Source of the DNA: Actinospica sp035552695
Lineage (GTDB): Bacteria > Actinomycetota > Actinomycetes > Streptomycetales > Catenulisporaceae
Length of the DNA stretch: 64,000 nucleotides
Assembly: GCF_035552695.1 (NCBI RefSeq)
Contig: NZ_DASZKT010000011.1
Location: 6,362-70,361, forward strand
Reading direction: 5' to 3'
Positions 61,282 to 64,000 of the stretch are shown here, piece after piece; position 1 is the stretch's first letter; each line of letters opens with the position of its first letter. The notes under the pieces are model-generated. The model did not search any database. It was not told the origin of the DNA and worked only from the letters and a program-made list of their open reading frames with translations. A program made the position numbers and the translations under genes.

Positions 61282-63617
61282 CAGGCGCCCCAGGGTGCCC
61301 GGTTGAACACGCTGGCCGCGTTGGCCGGATCGAGCAGGCGGTGCGCGGCCTCGATCTTGCGGCGGTGCTGCAGCGGCCAGTCGTCGGGATCGTCGCCGAG
61401 CCACAGCTGCCGCCCGGCCAGGTAGTCCGCGACGTAGGCGTCCCAGGAGTCATAGGTCTGCGCTGTCATCGCAGAGATCTTATCCAGAAGTTCCCAGGCC
61501 TCTGATTCGCCGAGCCAGCCGATGGTGACGCCGTCCCGGACGTTGTTGGCGTACCGGGCCACGTCCCAGGCCAGCGCTTCGTGGCCGAGGTCGGGCGCGT
61601 ACCGGGCCCGCTGGCCGGGGCTCTCCAGGCTCTCCAGGGAGTCCAGCAGTTCCTGCCGGGACGTGATGCCCCACCACCGCCTCAGCGATTCCGCGGTGTT
61701 GCGGCCGTCGAGCCACCGGCCGGCGTACAGGGTGTCGAGCGGATGGCCCTGGTCGGCCACCTCGGCGACGATCACCGCGCCCAGCGCGACCTGCCAGAGC
61801 CTGCGTCCGGTGAGCGCGTCGCGGTTCCGCCAGGCCGCGGGGGGCCGCGCGAGATCCGCGCCGAGGGTCAGGCAGATCGAGTTCTCCTTCCCCATCGCGC
61901 GTTCGGCGGCGGCGTACACCTCGGCGTACTCGGCCAGTGCCTGATCGCACAGTCCGGAGCCGTCGCTGCAGCGGGCCAGCGACCAGCGGATCTCCAGGGT
62001 CTTGCTCTTGGTGTCGCCGAGGTTGCGCCGGAAGTTCTCCAGGACCCGCTCGAACAGCGGTATCGCCTCGGCGAACCGTCCGGCCCACATGTGACGGTAG
62101 GCGAGACAGCGACGGGCCTCGACCGTGTCGGTGTGCTCGGGGCCCAGCGCGCGCTCACCGGACGCGAGCGCGCGCGTGTAGGCCGCGGCCGCCTCGTCGT
62201 ACCGGTAGGCGTCCTTCTCCGCGTAGCCGAGGTAGAGCAGAGCCTGGATGGTCTCGGGAGCGTCGGCGCCGTGCTCCCGTTCGAGCGCTGCGACATTCTC
62301 CCGGCGGCGGTCCGCGCACTCGTCGTCCCGGTCGGCGCCGCTCAGCGCCTTGGCCAGCACCGAGCGGGTCTTGACGGTATCGGCGTCGCCGGGCCCGAGG
62401 ACGCGCTCGCGTTCGGCGAGAGCCTGCTCCAGCACGGGGATCGCCTCGTCGTACTCCTGGCGGGCCTGGTAGAAGTCGCCGACGTCGTGCCGGGCCGCGA
62501 TGGTGTCCTTGTGGACGGGCCCGAGTATCCGCTCCCGGTCCGTGAGGCAGCCGCGCAACGCGGTGATGGCCGGCCCGTAGTACCCGGCGTGGTAGTGCGA
62601 CCAGCCCAGCCAGTGCAGGTAGGTCGCGCGCTCCCGGTCGTCCGTCCCGCCGAGCCGTTCCCGGATCTCCATCAGGCGCGCGAAGTGCTTCGCGGCATCC
62701 TGATAGCGCAAGCGGTGGTACAGGTTCACGGCGAGGCGGTCGAGCGTGTCCAGGGTGTCCTCGTGCTCCTCGCCGAGCAGCCGCACGCGTTGCTCGTAGA
62801 GCGGCTCGAACAGCTTGACGGCCGCCTCGCGTTCGCCCAGCGCCGCGTGGCAGATCCCGAGGTTGCTGCGGGAGAGCAGCGTCTCGGAGTCCTCCCGGCC
62901 GAGCACCCGCTCGCGCGTGGCGAGGGTGCGCTGATAGAGCGGCAGGGCCTTGCGTTGCTGGTCCGTCTTCGCGTACCAGACGGCGAACAGGTTGAGATCG
63001 CGCAGCGTCTCCGGATCGTCCGGACCAGCGCTCTCCTCCTGCTTCCGCATGATCAGGTGCCAGAGCGCCTCGCCCTTCGTCCGGGCCAGCTCGGTGCCCG
63101 GGCCGGTCACGTCGCGGTACAGCTCGGTCAGCTTCACGCGGACGCGGCGCAGCGCGGTCACCTCGACCACCGTGAGATCGCGCTGCTCGTCGGTGATCTC
63201 CTCCAGCAGCGCGATCGCGTCGCCGGTGCGGTTCGCGGCCTGGTAGACGGTGGCCAGATTGCGGCAGAGGAAGAAAAGCGCGGGGCCCTGCGGTTTCACG
63301 AAGGGCGCGATATCCCGGCGGGCACGTTCGATGTACGTGATGCCCTCGTCCGGCCGGTCGTTCGCATAAAGACAGTATCCGTAGTTGTGCGCGGCGACCG
63401 CGGTGTCGTTGTGGTCGGCGCCGTGCTGGGCCATCAGATCGGCGAGCACCCGCTCCCGCAGCGGCAGCTCCTCGGCGTGCCGACTGGCCGAGTTCAGCGC
63501 CTCGGCGAGCTTGATCCGCAGCTTCGTGACGTGCGGATGGTCGGGCCCGAAGACCCCCTCGGCCTCGGCGAGCTCCGCGCGCGCCGCCGCGACGGCGTCC
63601 GGCTCTCCATCAGACAT
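61281..63617 (-). CDS. TPR (kinesin-light-chain type) protein with C-terminal DUF1266 domain
   Basis: A 778-residue protein. Residues ~10-560 are repeated ~42-residue TPR units of the kinesin-light-chain kind (recurrent LGPEHTDTVEARRCLAY-like helices), suited to binding partner proteins. Residues ~590-770 match DUF1266 (HEALAWDVARYANNVRDGVTIGWLGESEAWELL, TYDSWDAYVADYLAGRQLW). There is no signal or membrane segment. The ATG at 63617 is chosen; upstream codons to 63677 lack a good ribosome-binding site. The gene is translationally coupled to the triple AAA+ ATPase, suggesting adaptor and remodeler in one complex. The 260 bp before it (63618-63876) contain AT-richer promoter-like DNA but no recognisable element. 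Confidence 0.88.
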   Translation of the reverse strand: MSDGEPDAVAAARAELAEAEGVFGPDHPHVTKLRIKLAEALNSASRHAEELPLRERVLADLMAQHGADHNDTAVAAHNYGYCLYANDRPDEGITYIERARRDIAPFVKPQGPALFFLCRNLATVYQAANRTGDAIALLEEITDEQRDLTVVEVTALRRVRVKLTELYRDVTGPGTELARTKGEALWHLIMRKQEESAGPDDPETLRDLNLFAVWYAKTDQQRKALPLYQRTLATRERVLGREDSETLLSRSNLGICHAALGEREAAVKLFEPLYEQRVRLLGEEHEDTLDTLDRLAVNLYHRLRYQDAAKHFARLMEIRERLGGTDDRERATYLHWLGWSHYHAGYYGPAITALRGCLTDRERILGPVHKDTIAARHDVGDFYQARQEYDEAIPVLEQALAERERVLGPGDADTVKTRSVLAKALSGADRDDECADRRRENVAALEREHGADAPETIQALLYLGYAEKDAYRYDEAAAAYTRALASGERALGPEHTDTVEARRCLAYRHMWAGRFAEAIPLFERVLENFRRNLGDTKSKTLEIRWSLARCSDGSGLCDQALAEYAEVYAAAERAMGKENSICLTLGADLARPPAAWRNRDALTGRRLWQVALGAVIVAEVADQGHPLDTLYAGRWLDGRNTAESLRRWWGITSRQELLDSLESLESPGQRARYAPDLGHEALAWDVARYANNVRDGVTIGWLGESEAWELLDKISAMTAQTYDSWDAYVADYLAGRQLWLGDDPDDWPLQHRRKIEAAHRLLDPANAASVFNRAPWGA

Positions 63618-63876
63618 GTGCGGTTCGCCCCCGTCTCCCGACCCAAAGCGGCGCAGCCGCCAGGATCCGGCCAGCATAGCGGAGCGTCCGAACCACGCGC
63701 GGCGCCCTCGGCGCCCTCGGCGGCCGTCATTTCCTGCCTTAAATTAAGCCAAGAGTCATATCACGATTGAGGCACTCATCCCATTCTCATTTGGAGTTAA
63801 CTTCACGCGAAGGCACCAGGTCCAGATTCCTAGGTCGTAAAGGCTGTCCTCGACCTACTCATCAGGGGCCATAGAG

Positions 63877-64000
63877 ATGTTCTTCACCTATCTGGGCCGG
63901 GAGCTGCGCAGGCGCAGTCGCCAAGCCCTTGTCATCGCGCTCGGCCTGGCGCTCGGTATCGGTTTGACGATCGCGGTCAGCGCCGCGTCTTCTGGTGTCA
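63877..64000 (+). CDS. ABC transporter permease (FtsX/MacB-like), 5' part only
   Basis: Only 41 codons are in the window. The N-terminus MFFTYLGRELRRRSRQALVIALGLALGIGLTI is a short cytoplasmic, Arg-rich start followed by the first membrane helix, typical of FtsX/MacB-type permeases (exporters of lipids or peptides). An ATPase gene would be expected next, outside the window. ATG 63877 is preceded by AGGGGCC at 8-nt spacing. Confidence 0.7.
   Translation, partial: MFFTYLGRELRRRSRQALVIALGLALGIGLTIAVSAASSGV

Overview
This window looks like chromosomal DNA of a very high-GC actinomycete, most like the Streptomycetales/Catenulisporales group (an inference). The support is dense coding with strong GC bias at third codon positions, many GTG starts, and F420-type enzymes (LLM and PPOX families). 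A DtxR/IdeR-type iron box, a SARP/BTAD regulator, several ECF sigma factors and several ROK proteins point the same way. I see no rRNA or tRNA genes, CRISPR array, prophage or insertion sequence.

Layout. 0-10 kb: the end of a ROK protein, a squalene/phytoene synthase, small redox enzymes, two damaged genes (a GH43::acyl-CoA dehydrogenase chimera and a frameshifted beta-helix surface protein), an LLM oxidoreductase, and an ECF42-type sigma factor with its usual DGPF/YCII partner. 9.2-12.2 kb: a divergent ohrR/ohr pair, then an iron-box-controlled efeUOB locus collapsed into one fused, partly deleted reading frame. 12.3-26.1 kb: an acid phosphatase, LysR, a tautomerase, a low-complexity surface protein, then a cell-wall block (NodB deacetylase, MurG-like transferase, NlpC/P60, MurF and a fused alanine racemase/D-Ala-D-Ala ligase) and an ECF sigma factor. 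26-41.7 kb: a SARP-AAA regulator, a peptidase, a GntR regulator, an oxidoreductase, a sugar ABC importer divergent from a ROK repressor plus ROK kinase with twin operators, an MMPL transporter and a NarL-type two-component system. 41.7-49.5 kb: a 676-bp repeat region and a probable potassium/stress block (KdpD-like kinase, KimA-like APC permease, OB-fold protein, glyoxalase, USP, cation/proton antiporter). 49.6-57.6 kb: a secreted EndoH-type GH18 enzyme with a DasR-like site, a short threonyl-tRNA synthetase behind a Thr-codon leader peptide and hairpin, an amidase, a secreted guanyl RNase, two gene remnants meeting at a junction, and a penicillin-binding protein. 57.8-64 kb: a TPR-DUF1266 protein translationally coupled to a triple-AAA+ ATPase, then the start of an ABC permease.

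Four observations stand out. First, the short ThrRS has the layout of ribosome-mediated attenuation (leader peptide with three consecutive Thr codons, then a 13-bp GC hairpin). Second, 9-nt-periodic repeats have expanded in frame inside signalling genes: 40 Gly-X-Y triplets inside a histidine-kinase ATPase domain and 26 triplets at the N-terminus of a sigma factor. Third, the D-Ala-D-Ala branch is compressed into one Alr-Ddl polypeptide facing murF. Fourth, several gene fragments are joined at deletion-like junctions. Separately, several frameshifts sit in short G/C runs and could be sequencing errors rather than decay.
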